A stretch of DNA of 64,000 nucleotides, taken from contig NZ_JAGRPV010000001.1 of the NCBI RefSeq assembly GCF_030014955.1, positions 8,603,869 to 8,667,868 on the forward strand. The letters run 5' to 3'. Position 1 is the first letter of the stretch; each line of letters begins with the position of its first letter. The DNA comes from Cohnella hashimotonis. Lineage in GTDB: Bacteria; Bacillota; Bacilli; Paenibacillales; Paenibacillaceae. The position numbers were made by a program, and so were the translations under genes. Below are positions 1 to 7,917 of this stretch, piece after piece. The notes under the pieces are model-generated. The model searched no databases. It was not told the origin of the DNA and worked only from the letters and a program-made list of their open reading frames with translations.

Positions 1-584
1 CGGATCGCGCCACCAGCTCGGCCGAAGTAGCGCTGTACAGCGCCACAATGCCGGACCGCGCCACCAACTAGCCCGAAGTGGCGTTGCACAGCGTCACAAT
101 GCCGGCTCGCGCCACCAACTAGCCCGAAGTAGCGCTGCACAGCGTCACAATGCCGGCTCGCGCCACCAACTAGCCCGAAGTAGCGTTGTACAGCGCTACA
201 TTGTGGGATCGCGCCACCAACTAGCCCGAAGTAGCGCTGTACAGCGCCACAATGCCGGCTCGCGCCACCAACTCGGCCGAAGTAGCGCTGTACAGCGCCA
301 CAATGCCGGCTCGCGCCACCAACTCGGCCTAAGTAGCGCTGTACAGCGCCACAATGCCGGCTCGCGCCCCCAACTCGGCCGAAGTAGCGCTGTACAGCGC
401 CACAATGCCGGACCGCGCCGCCCACTCGCCCGAAGTGGCGCTGTACAGCGCCACAATGCCGGCTCGCACCCCCAACTCGCCCGAAGTAGCGCTATACAGC
501 GCCACAATGCCGGCTCGCGCCACCAACTCAGCCGAAGTAGCGCTGTACAGCGCCACAATGCCGCGCCATTTATCGCGGCAGTAC
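1..584. repeat. 51-bp tandem repeat array (11 units)
   Basis: Units start at 24, 75, 126, 177 and so on to 534, a constant 51-bp step, with a partial unit at the window edge. Most units carry the perfect palindrome GCGCTGTACAGCGC followed by a CACAATGCCGG...CGCGCCACCAACT linker. Units differ by scattered single substitutions. Open frames through it on both strands are repetitive low-complexity translations without ribosome binding sites, so I treat it as non-coding. Confidence 0.9.
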
Positions 585-589
585 ACGCC

Positions 590-870
590 CTTGGTCTCCC
601 CCGCAACTCTGCGTCCTTCGTCTTCCCCGCAACTCTGCGTCCTTCGTCTCCCCCGCAACTCTGCGCCCTTGGTCTCCCCCGCAACTCTGCGCCCTTCGTC
701 TCCCCCGCAACTCTGGCCCTTGGTCTCCCCCGCAACTCTGGCCCTTGGTCTCCCCCGCAACTCTGCGCCCTTCGTCTCCCCCGCAACTCTGCGTCCTTCG
801 TCTCCCCCGCAACTCTGCGTCCTTCGTCTTCCCCGCAACTCTGCGTCCTTCGTCTCCCCCCCGCAACTCC
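590..870. repeat. 26-bp tandem repeat array (about 11 units)
   Basis: The word GCAACTCTG recurs at 603, 629, 655, 681, 707, 732, 757, 783, 809 and 835, with a degenerate last copy at 863. Most steps are 26 bp, two are 25. The unit is a CT-rich spacer plus GCAACTCTGCG. It directly abuts the 51-bp array and ends just before the 3' end of the AraC gene at 886. No dyad core is evident. Confidence 0.88.
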
Positions 871-885
871 GCGTCTCCGCCGCCT

Positions 886-1782
886 TTACACCAATCTCCC
901 CATCCGCCTGTAAGCGCCCGGCGAACAGCCGACCCGGCGCTTGAACAGGCGCGTGAAGTGGTGGACGGAGCCGAAGCGCAGCCGTTCGGACGTCTCTAGC
1001 GCGCTCAAGTTCTCGTCCGCCAGCAGCTTCTTGGCGAGCTCCAGCTTGCAGCCGAGGAAGTACTCGTGAGGCGACTGGCCATACAGCCTCGCGAACAGGG
1101 CGGCCGCGTGGTTTTCGTGGTAGTGGGTCCAGTCAGACAGCCATTCCCGCCGATAGGGTTCATCCGCGCGCTCGCGCAGTCTCGTCCTGACGGTCTCGAG
1201 CAGCGAGGCGGCCGGATCCTGCTCGACGCGAGCTTGCCTGACGCGCTCGTACAGCTCGGTCAGGAAGCGGATGAGCAGCGCTCTTCCGCGGAGGTGATTC
1301 AGAACGTCCGTCAAACGGAAATACTGCGCGGCCGAGGCGAAGAAGGGCTCGGCGAACCCTGTAGGCAGCGAGATGTATTCGGGGACCGCGAACCCGCTCG
1401 CGGCATCGCCCAGCACGAGCTTCGCTTCGGCCAGCGGCGGCGTTTCCGCCCCGCGCCGGATGTCGACGGGCAGCTCGTAGGGGATCGCCCCCGTCGCAGG
1501 CAGCTCGCCGATCGGCGCAAAGTGGAGTCCGTACAGGACGAAAGGCGCGTCGTCGTCGGCCTCGAACCGGTGGGGAACGCCGGGACCATAGTAAAATAGA
1601 TCGCCAGGTTTTGCATCGTAGGCTCTCCCCCCGATCTCGGCGCGCCCCCTGCCCTCTGCCGTGTAGATGAACTGGTGATCCTTTACGACGCGCGGTCCGA
1701 ACGCGAAGCCGGGATCGCAGGCCAGCCTGTTGGCATACGAGACGACGGGATTCAGCGCCTCCCAGCCGATCCTCCGTTCCAT
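886..1782 (-). CDS. AraC-family transcriptional regulator with N-terminal cupin
   Basis: A 298-residue cytoplasmic regulator. The N-terminal half (about residues 40-95) has a cupin-like run, with GDLFYYGPGVPHRF typical of the AraC sugar-binding beta-barrel. The C-terminal 85 residues carry two helix-turn-helix motifs ending in the family signature FKRRVGCSPGAYRR. The ATG is preceded by GGAGGAA at good spacing. It is divergent from the PhyH-family dioxygenase gene at 1976, with a dyad-rich 193-bp gap, so it probably controls that gene. The ligand cannot be read from sequence; a sugar or plant metabolite is the usual kind for this class. Confidence 0.9.
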   Translation of the reverse strand: MERRIGWEALNPVVSYANRLACDPGFAFGPRVVKDHQFIYTAEGRGRAEIGGRAYDAKPGDLFYYGPGVPHRFEADDDAPFVLYGLHFAPIGELPATGAIPYELPVDIRRGAETPPLAEAKLVLGDAASGFAVPEYISLPTGFAEPFFASAAQYFRLTDVLNHLRGRALLIRFLTELYERVRQARVEQDPAASLLETVRTRLRERADEPYRREWLSDWTHYHENHAAALFARLYGQSPHEYFLGCKLELAKKLLADENLSALETSERLRFGSVHHFTRLFKRRVGCSPGAYRRMGRLV

Positions 1783-1812
1783 CTTCGATTCCTCCAGTCC
1801 TCAATGTTCAAC

Positions 1813-1872
1813 ATCTTTGCAAAGATCAAAGATCGTAAGCGCGAATCAAATACGCCTATGAATCTGCGTATT
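1813..1872. promoter_or_regulatory. Dyads in AraC/PhyH divergent promoter region
   Basis: Two inverted repeats lie between the divergent genes: a perfect 14-bp palindrome ATCTTTGCAAAGAT (1813-1826), and AATACGC (1849-1855) pairing with GCGTATT (1866-1872). They are plausible regulator sites; no binding is known. Confidence 0.4.
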
Positions 1873-1975
1873 ATGATGATCCTGTAGTTCATTGAACAAG
1901 TCAATCTCAAGTAGCGGCCAGTGCCGTAAGGCAAGCCGGCCTTCGCATTTGCCGCGACAACAAGGAGGAATACGA

Positions 1976-2800
1976 GTGTCGGAAACAAGCGGAAAGCCGC
2001 TCGGAGAGCTGGAGGATTCGATGGGGCTGCTGCACGATATCGTCGCGCTGCGGAGCCGCCTGCGCGAGGAGGGCTATCTCTTTTTTAGAGGACTGCTGGA
2101 CGCTGACGAGCTGCTCGCCATTCGCGGGGATATGCTGAAGCTGGCCGACGATGCCGGATTCGTGAATCGCGACAGGCCGCTGTCGGAAGGCATCTATTCG
2201 GGGAAAACGTTCCCGGCGTCCCGCAAATTCGAAACGTCGTCGTTGTACCGCAGCATCTTGGAGCTGCCAAGGTTTAACGCCTTCGGAAGGAATCCCGTGC
2301 TGATGCTGTTGTACGGCGGCTTGCTGGACGGCCCCGTGCTGGAGCACCGCCGCCGGATCGGCCGCATCACCTTTCCGCAAAGCTTCAACAACACGACGCC
2401 CCCGCATCAGGACTACTTTTATATCAAAGGAACGCCCGATACGTACACCTGCTGGATTGCGGCAGGCGATTGTCCCGCCGAATTGGGGGGCTTGGCTGTT
2501 ATGCCGCGAACGAATCATCTTGGCTATATCGAGCACGAGCCGATGTCCGGCACCGGCGGTCACGGCGTTCCGCACGACAAATGCGAGTCGCTTGGGTTGC
2601 CTTGGCTGACGACGGACTTCAAAACCGGCGATTTGCTCCTGTTCCATGGACTGACCCTGCACAAGGCGCTAGACAACCGGACCGAGAACCGGCTGCGCGT
2701 ATCGCTCGAATTCAGGTATCAGCGCGCGGGAGACCCGATCGACCCGTCGTCGCAGCAGTATCACATGCAAGGCGCATTTGAAGCGGAAGAGGCAAAATAG
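1976..2800 (+). CDS. Phytanoyl-CoA dioxygenase (PhyH) family protein
   Basis: Predicted Fe(II)/2-oxoglutarate-dependent oxygenase, 274 residues from the GTG at 1976, which sits 7 bases after AAGGAGG. A longer upstream reading adds 28 residues without a binding site. The iron triad is visible as H144-x-D146 (PPHQDYF) and H229 (HGLTLHKAL), with R239 as the likely 2-oxoglutarate salt bridge. PhyH-family enzymes hydroxylate diverse small molecules; the substrate here is unknown. It faces the AraC gene at 886-1782, one of three such pairs in the window. A purine-rich pentamer tract follows the stop. Confidence 0.85.
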   Translation: MSETSGKPLGELEDSMGLLHDIVALRSRLREEGYLFFRGLLDADELLAIRGDMLKLADDAGFVNRDRPLSEGIYSGKTFPASRKFETSSLYRSILELPRFNAFGRNPVLMLLYGGLLDGPVLEHRRRIGRITFPQSFNNTTPPHQDYFYIKGTPDTYTCWIAAGDCPAELGGLAVMPRTNHLGYIEHEPMSGTGGHGVPHDKCESLGLPWLTTDFKTGDLLLFHGLTLHKALDNRTENRLRVSLEFRYQRAGDPIDPSSQQYHMQGAFEAEEAK

Positions 2801-2805
2801 GAGAA

Positions 2806-3034
2806 GCCAGGCAGAGGACAGGCAGGACAGGCAAGGCAGGACAGGCAAGGCAGGCATGCAGGCATGCAGGCAAGCAGGCAGGCAGGCAGGCAGGCAAGGC
2901 AAGGCAAGGCAAGGCAAGGCAAGGCAAGGCAAGGCAAGCAAGGCAAGCAAGGCAAGCAAGGCAGGCAAGGCTAGGCAGGCTAGGCAGGCTAGGCAGGCTA
3001 GGCAGGCTAGGCAGGCAGGAATAGTTAGACAGGC
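2806..3034. repeat. Low-complexity GGCAA/GGCAG microsatellite
   Basis: About 230 bp built from AGGCA, AGGCAA and AGGCTAGGC words, including a run of perfect GGCAA pentamers (about 2896-2939) and then 9-bp AGGCAGGCT steps. It lies between two convergent PhyH genes and extends open frames on both strands, but these are simple-sequence translations. The remainder to 3175 shows nothing else. Confidence 0.9.
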
Positions 3035-3175
3035 AAAATCGAAATCAGGCCCGCGTTTACGCGCTATCCCTGCCCTACTACGAACAGCCGTGCGTCGGTT
3101 CCGCGCCCTGATAGGCGCGGCCGGCGCGCGGCTGCTGCGTTCGTCAACGAGCGGGACCGATCGAATCCGGCAAGG

Positions 3176-4006
3176 TCAGCACTCCGCGCCCGTCAGCTCG
3201 TTGGTGAACACGCGCTTGTACTCCTGCGGCGACATCTTGTCGGACGTCTCCAGCGCGTAGTGGAATTGGAGGGCGCGCCTGCGCTTGTCGGACGTGTTGT
3301 TCGGAGTGCCGTGGAAGAGCAGTCCGTGGAAAAAGAGCGCCCCGCCCGGCGCGAGAGGCACGGCGACGTCGCGCTCGACGGGCACCGCTTCGTCGCACAG
3401 CTGCCAGTCGCGAACGGCATAATGCGGCACGGCGCCCGACATCTGCGAGCGTGGGATAACGTGCATGCAGCCGTTGTCCAAACCGGCCGCGTCCAGCGCG
3501 ATCCAGACGCCGACGACCGCCTGGTGGTAAGCCAGCGGACCGTACGCCATGTCCTGGTGCCATGGCTTTTCTCCGCCACCCGTTGGCGGCTTCAGCAGCG
3601 CCATATCCTGCACGAGCTTCGCCTTGCCGCCGAGCAGCTTTTCGACGATGGACAGGATGTTGGGGTGGTAAGCCATCGCGCGCAACTGTTCGTCGTGCTC
3701 GACGAACTCGTACACCTTCCGGACGGCGAATTCCCGCTCCGCGTCGTCCTTCAGCTCGCGCTGCGGCTTCGTGAACTGGACCTTTGCCCGCGTATCCGGA
3801 TTAAAGAGGATGCTCATGATCGCATTCGACGATTGCCGGACTTCGGCGGCGCTCAGAATGTCGGCGACGGCGATGAAGCCCTGCGTGCGGTAATGAAGAT
3901 AATCTTCGTCGCGGAGGTTCCCCGTTCCCGGCAGCGCGGCATGAATCCCGCGGTGCTTATACAGCTTTTCGTTGATTTCCTCCGGATTGAGCGGCTTGAG
4001 ACTCAT
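3176..4006 (-). CDS. Phytanoyl-CoA dioxygenase (PhyH) family protein, second copy
   Basis: Predicted Fe(II)/2-oxoglutarate oxygenase of 276 residues. The start is the ATG at 4006, since AAGGAGTGA lies just upstream; the longer reading to 4162 adds 52 residues that look non-coding. The iron ligands are H150-x-D152 (KPWHQDMAYG) and H232 (LLFHGTPNN), with R244 likely binding 2-oxoglutarate. The stretch LDAAGLDNGCMHVIP is typical of bacterial PhyH proteins. It is divergent from the AraC gene at 4211. It is convergent with, but clearly diverged from, the PhyH gene at 1976, so this is not a recent tandem duplication. Substrate unknown. Confidence 0.88.
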   Translation of the reverse strand: MSLKPLNPEEINEKLYKHRGIHAALPGTGNLRDEDYLHYRTQGFIAVADILSAAEVRQSSNAIMSILFNPDTRAKVQFTKPQRELKDDAEREFAVRKVYEFVEHDEQLRAMAYHPNILSIVEKLLGGKAKLVQDMALLKPPTGGGEKPWHQDMAYGPLAYHQAVVGVWIALDAAGLDNGCMHVIPRSQMSGAVPHYAVRDWQLCDEAVPVERDVAVPLAPGGALFFHGLLFHGTPNNTSDKRRRALQFHYALETSDKMSPQEYKRVFTNELTGAEC

Positions 4007-4147
4007 CGTGATCACTCCTTCTCGTCTTTGCAGCCAGTATAGCGGCTTGCCGGGAACGCAGGAATGGAGCGAGCGGAGCCGATTTGTATGAAAACGCAAC
4101 GCATGAAAATAATCCGCGGAAAGCCTTCCCGATTTTCCGGGCTTATG

Positions 4148-4153
4148 TATAAT
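4148..4153 (+). promoter_or_regulatory. Candidate -10 box for AraC gene
   Basis: A TATAAT hexamer sits 58 bp before the chosen ATG at 4211. The -35 position is weak, so an activator or autoregulation may be needed. Confidence 0.35.
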
Positions 4154-4210
4154 GTTAGGCAAAGGACGAACCAGGTGCGCATGAGGGCGTCACGGAGGGG
4201 GAGCGGCGGC

Positions 4211-5083
4211 ATGGAATCGGAGACAAACGGGGAAAAGGCGGTCGTCCTGGACGTTCGTCCGCTGTCCGGCGTCGTGTTCGAACCGGGACGCATTATGGGC
4301 AAAGCGCGCTGCGAGCCGGGCTGGAGCTGGCATGTGCACGCGATGCCGGATTACGATTTTTGGCATGTGCTCGCTGGAACGGGCAGCATGACCGTCAACG
4401 GCAGCCGGTACCCGATCGCCCCCGGATGCTGCTTCACGCTGCGCCCCGGCGACCGGATCGACGTGGAGCAGCATCCGGACGATCGGCTGACGGTCATCTA
4501 TTGCCATTTTCGCAAGGCTGTCGAGGACGCGGGCGGAGAAGCCGGGCGTTTCTCGCCGCCGCGCAGGCGGGTGGAGGTGCACGACGGCGCGCGCTTCGAG
4601 GCGCTCATGGGCAGGCTGCTGGAGCTGCGCGACATGCCGCCGTTATGGTCGGAGGTCGAGTTCGACTATACGGTCAAGCTGCTCCTGCTGGAGCTGTACC
4701 GGAGCGAACGGGAGTCGCATCCCGCCGGCAGGGCGTCCGCGCGTCACCGGGAGCTCGTGCGCAGGGCCAGCGACTCGCTCCGGCAGGGCGCTTGGGCGGA
4801 GGCCGACTTGGAGGCGGCAGCCGCGGAAGCCGGCGTCTCTCAGCGTTACTTGAGCCAGCTGTTCAAGCGGCATACCGGCCGGACGCTGAAGTCCTATGCG
4901 GCGGGACTGCGCATGGAGCGGGCCCGGCTGCTGTTGGCGGAGTCCGACATGCCGGTCACGCAGATCGCCGAAACGCTGGGCTACGCCGACTTGTACTCGT
5001 TCAGCAAGCTGTTCAAAGCCTACAGCGGGACGTCGCCGAGCGGGTACCGCAAGCGTTCGCCGGCCGCTACGCCTTTAGATTAG
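4211..5083 (+). CDS. AraC-family transcriptional regulator with N-terminal cupin
   Basis: A 290-residue regulator starting at the ATG at 4211, after a GGAGGGGG run; 49 further upstream codons lack a binding site. Residues about 30-100 form a cupin-like sensor (PGWSWHVHAMPDYDFWHV, then a GxxxTLRPGD turn). Residues about 190-288 form the double helix-turn-helix with VSQRYLSQLFKRHTGRT and TSPSGYRKR. It is divergent from the PhyH gene at 3176-4006, which it probably regulates. The YesN-type regulator gene follows 63 bp downstream on the same strand, so read-through is possible. Confidence 0.9.
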   Translation: MESETNGEKAVVLDVRPLSGVVFEPGRIMGKARCEPGWSWHVHAMPDYDFWHVLAGTGSMTVNGSRYPIAPGCCFTLRPGDRIDVEQHPDDRLTVIYCHFRKAVEDAGGEAGRFSPPRRRVEVHDGARFEALMGRLLELRDMPPLWSEVEFDYTVKLLLLELYRSERESHPAGRASARHRELVRRASDSLRQGAWAEADLEAAAAEAGVSQRYLSQLFKRHTGRTLKSYAAGLRMERARLLLAESDMPVTQIAETLGYADLYSFSKLFKAYSGTSPSGYRKRSPAATPLD

Positions 5084-5146
5084 GGATGGCAGCCATTTTT
5101 GCAAGCGGTTCCAATTCATGAGGCTTGTGGCGAGGAGGGTTATGCC

Positions 5147-6787
5147 ATGAAAATGACCGTCGTGGTCATCGACGATAAGCCGCTTATTTTGCAGTCGATC
5201 GTGCGTACCGTGGACTGGGAGCGCCTGGGCTGCACCGTCGTCGGGCAGGCGATGGACGGCGTCGAAGGCAAGCGGGTCATCGACGAATGCCGCCCGGATC
5301 TGTTGATTACCGACATCAAGATTCCCGGCGTCAGCGGACTGGAGCTCGCCGCGCATATGCACACTGAGCTGCCGTACTCCAAGACGATCCTCATCACCGG
5401 CTATCAGGACTTCGAGTTCGCCAAGCGGGCGGTCAGCCTCGGCGTGAAGGAGATCGTCGTCAAGCCGATCCGCAACGACGAACTGGAACGCGTCATCGGG
5501 CAGGCGGTGGACGAGATCGCCGGAGAACGGGAAGAGACGTCACGGCGGGCCGAACGCGAGGAAGCGTTCAGCCGGTTGACGGAGCGGCATCAAAGCTCGC
5601 TGCCGACCCTGCGCAGCAAGCTGGTCTCCGAGCTGATCGCCGGCGGCGGACCGGACCGGGACGAGCTCGCGAAGACTGCGGCGGAGCTCGGCGTGACCTG
5701 CAGCCGCTGCGCCGTCGTCATCGTCCGTTCGAAGCGAGCTTCGGGCGCCGCGCGGGGGGACGGCAGCCAGCGCATCGACCCGCGCCTGCGGGACGAGGTG
5801 GCTGCGCTTGCGAGGGCGGCCGCGGACAAACGCGACTTCGAGACGATCGACGGCGGGGTGCGCGACGACCTCGCACTGGCCTGCCTGTTCCCGAAGCCGC
5901 TCACGCCGCGGGAGCTGCGGATGAAGCTGCAGAGCTTCTGCCACGACCTGGTCGAGCTGGCCAGGGAGCGCCGAGGCTTGTCGTGCTGCATGGCGGTAAG
6001 CCAGGCGTACAAGCGGCTGGAGGAGCTCGGGGAGGCGTTCGCCGAAGCCTCGGCGCTGATGGAGACGAGCTTCTTTCGCACCGAAGAGCCTGTGCTGCTG
6101 CCCGCACCCGACGAGTCCGGGACGGAAAGCGGCCGGTTCGCGATCGTACGGGACCTGGAGACGTTTAACCGGATGCTGGAGCAGTCGACGGCCGAGGAGA
6201 TGGGCGGCCACCTGGAGCGGTTTTTAGAGCGCGTCCAGCTGTACAGCGAGGGCAATATCCGGGTCGCGAAGGGCTTGCTGTCCGAAATCTGCCTGGCTGC
6301 CGCTCGTTACTACTATCGGACGACGGGGGACGAGCTCGGCTTCGGCAAGAGCATCGACGAGATGCTAGAGGACGTGTACCGTCTGGCGGACATGAAGGAG
6401 GCCTCCGAATACGTGGCGGCCCTGATCCGGACGGTCAAGGACAAGCTGGACGGCGGGGACAAGGACTACAGCCTCGTCGTGAAGAAGTCGATCGACTACA
6501 TCAACGCGCATTTCGCCGAAACGATCAGTTTGACTTCGCTTGCCGACCACTTCGGACTCAGCTCGGGTTACCTCAGCCGTCTGCTGCGGGCGGAGACCGG
6601 CATCAACTTCGTCGATCTGGTCGTGAAGGCGAGGATCGAAGCGGCCAAGCGTCTGCTGCGGGATCCCAGGCTCAAGGTGAACGAGGTCGGCGAGACGGTC
6701 GGTTACAAGGAGTACGCCTACTTTTACCAAGTGTTCAAGAAGGTCGAGGGCGTGTCGCCCAAGGAATACAAGAACCGAAGCGAATAA
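5147..6787 (+). CDS. YesN-type response regulator (receiver plus AraC output)
   Basis: A 546-residue regulator starting at the ATG at 5147, after GAGGAGGG. Residues 1-125 are a receiver: acidic pair D9/D10, phospho-acceptor D56 in LLITDIKIPG, and conserved lysine in VVKPI. The middle 300 residues are the variable helical linker common in this class. The last 105 residues are an AraC-type double helix-turn-helix ending GVSPKEYKNR. The partner is almost certainly the YesM-type kinase at 7918. Unusually, a GH88/105 hydrolase gene lies between them with short gaps (35 and 12 bp), suggesting one operon. Such pairs usually activate polysaccharide genes. Confidence 0.92.
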   Translation: MKMTVVVIDDKPLILQSIVRTVDWERLGCTVVGQAMDGVEGKRVIDECRPDLLITDIKIPGVSGLELAAHMHTELPYSKTILITGYQDFEFAKRAVSLGVKEIVVKPIRNDELERVIGQAVDEIAGEREETSRRAEREEAFSRLTERHQSSLPTLRSKLVSELIAGGGPDRDELAKTAAELGVTCSRCAVVIVRSKRASGAARGDGSQRIDPRLRDEVAALARAAADKRDFETIDGGVRDDLALACLFPKPLTPRELRMKLQSFCHDLVELARERRGLSCCMAVSQAYKRLEELGEAFAEASALMETSFFRTEEPVLLPAPDESGTESGRFAIVRDLETFNRMLEQSTAEEMGGHLERFLERVQLYSEGNIRVAKGLLSEICLAAARYYYRTTGDELGFGKSIDEMLEDVYRLADMKEASEYVAALIRTVKDKLDGGDKDYSLVVKKSIDYINAHFAETISLTSLADHFGLSSGYLSRLLRAETGINFVDLVVKARIEAAKRLLRDPRLKVNEVGETVGYKEYAYFYQVFKKVEGVSPKEYKNRSE

Positions 6788-6822
6788 TTCGTTTGAAGCC
6801 GCAAAGTCGGGGAGGAAAAGCG

Positions 6823-7905
6823 ATGGCGCCCGTGCAACCGGAGAGGGCTAAAATCGAGGACCTGATCGTTAAGGTCGTCGGAGGCATGCAGCGGCTGGAG
6901 ATCGCGATCGAGGAGGATACGCCGGTCAGCATCATTTCGATGGAGGAATGGGACTGGTCGCAGGGCGTGGGCTTGTTCTCGCTCTATTTGTATTACAAAA
7001 ACACGGGCGACGACCGGATGCTCGCCTATCTGACGGCGTGGTTCGACGACCGCATCGAGGAGGGGCTGCCGCCCAAAAACGTCAATACGATGTGCCCGCT
7101 GCTGACGCTGAGCTACTTGTACGAGGAGACGCGCAACCCCGAATATCTGGCCGTCTGCGAGGAATGGGCCAGCTATGCGGCCGAGGAGATGCCGCGCACG
7201 CGGGAGTTCGGCATCGCGCACTCGACGCTGGACGGGCTCAACGCCGAGGAGCTGCGTAGCGAGACTTTGTATATGACGGTGCTGTTCCTGGGGCGCATGG
7301 GGATGGCGATGAAGCGTGAGCACTACGTGCAGGAGAGCGTGCGTCAGTTTCTCGTGCATCTGAAATATTTGACCGACCGGGAAACGGGATTGTTCTATCA
7401 CGGCTGGTCGTTCGCTCGCCGGGACCATTACGCAGGCGCGCTCTGGGGACGGGGCAACGCCTGGTATATGGCGGGACTGGTCGATTATCTCGATATCGTC
7501 GAGCTGCCGCTCGGCATCGAGATGTACCTGATCGCCTCGATGGAGCAGCAGGTCCGCCGGCTTGCGGAATGCCAGACCGTCGGCGGCATGTGGCGCACCC
7601 TGCTCGACGATCCGGACAGCTACGAAGAGACGTCGGCGACGGCCGGCTTCGCTTACGGCATTTTGAAGGCGGTGCGCAAAGGTTATATCAGCGAAGAATA
7701 CCGCGCCGCCGGCATGGCCGCGATGCGTGCCGTCATCCGGCAGATCGATGCAGAGGGGCGGGTGCAGGGCGTGTCTTACGGCACGCGGCTCGGGACGACC
7801 AAGTCCTTTTACCGGAACGTGCCCCGTTGTCCGATGCCCTACGGCCAGTCGATGGCGCTGCTCATGCTGGTGGAGGGGCTTCACCATGTCGACGATCCGC
7901 AATAA
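6823..7905 (+). CDS. GH88/GH105 family unsaturated uronyl hydrolase-like protein
   Basis: A 360-residue protein starting at the ATG at 6823 after GGGGAGG. The (alpha/alpha)6-barrel family signature is clear: WDWSQGVGLFSLYLYY, NVNTMCPLLTLSYLYEE, GRGNAWYMAGLVDYL and a C-terminal RCPMPYGQSMALLM. Family enzymes such as YteR remove an unsaturated uronic acid from lyase products inside the cell; no signal peptide is present. It closely resembles the protein at 14530. At the motif that reads WDDTLYM there, this copy reads RSETLYM, so residue 147 is Glu where the family's catalytic Asp is expected. Activity may be changed or lost. It lies between regulator and kinase genes. Confidence 0.88.
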   Translation: MAPVQPERAKIEDLIVKVVGGMQRLEIAIEEDTPVSIISMEEWDWSQGVGLFSLYLYYKNTGDDRMLAYLTAWFDDRIEEGLPPKNVNTMCPLLTLSYLYEETRNPEYLAVCEEWASYAAEEMPRTREFGIAHSTLDGLNAEELRSETLYMTVLFLGRMGMAMKREHYVQESVRQFLVHLKYLTDRETGLFYHGWSFARRDHYAGALWGRGNAWYMAGLVDYLDIVELPLGIEMYLIASMEQQVRRLAECQTVGGMWRTLLDDPDSYEETSATAGFAYGILKAVRKGYISEEYRAAGMAAMRAVIRQIDAEGRVQGVSYGTRLGTTKSFYRNVPRCPMPYGQSMALLMLVEGLHHVDDPQ

Positions 7906-7917
7906 CGAGCAGGGACG

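Noticed and set aside
196..913. Long open frames on both strands through the first repeat arrays
   Set aside because: They are translations of tandem repeats in several frames at once, with no ribosome binding sites and no recognisable domains.
2778..3260. 160-residue Lys/Arg/Gln-rich open frame over the GGCAA tract
   Set aside because: It is a simple-sequence translation that starts inside the PhyH gene and runs into the antisense of another gene.
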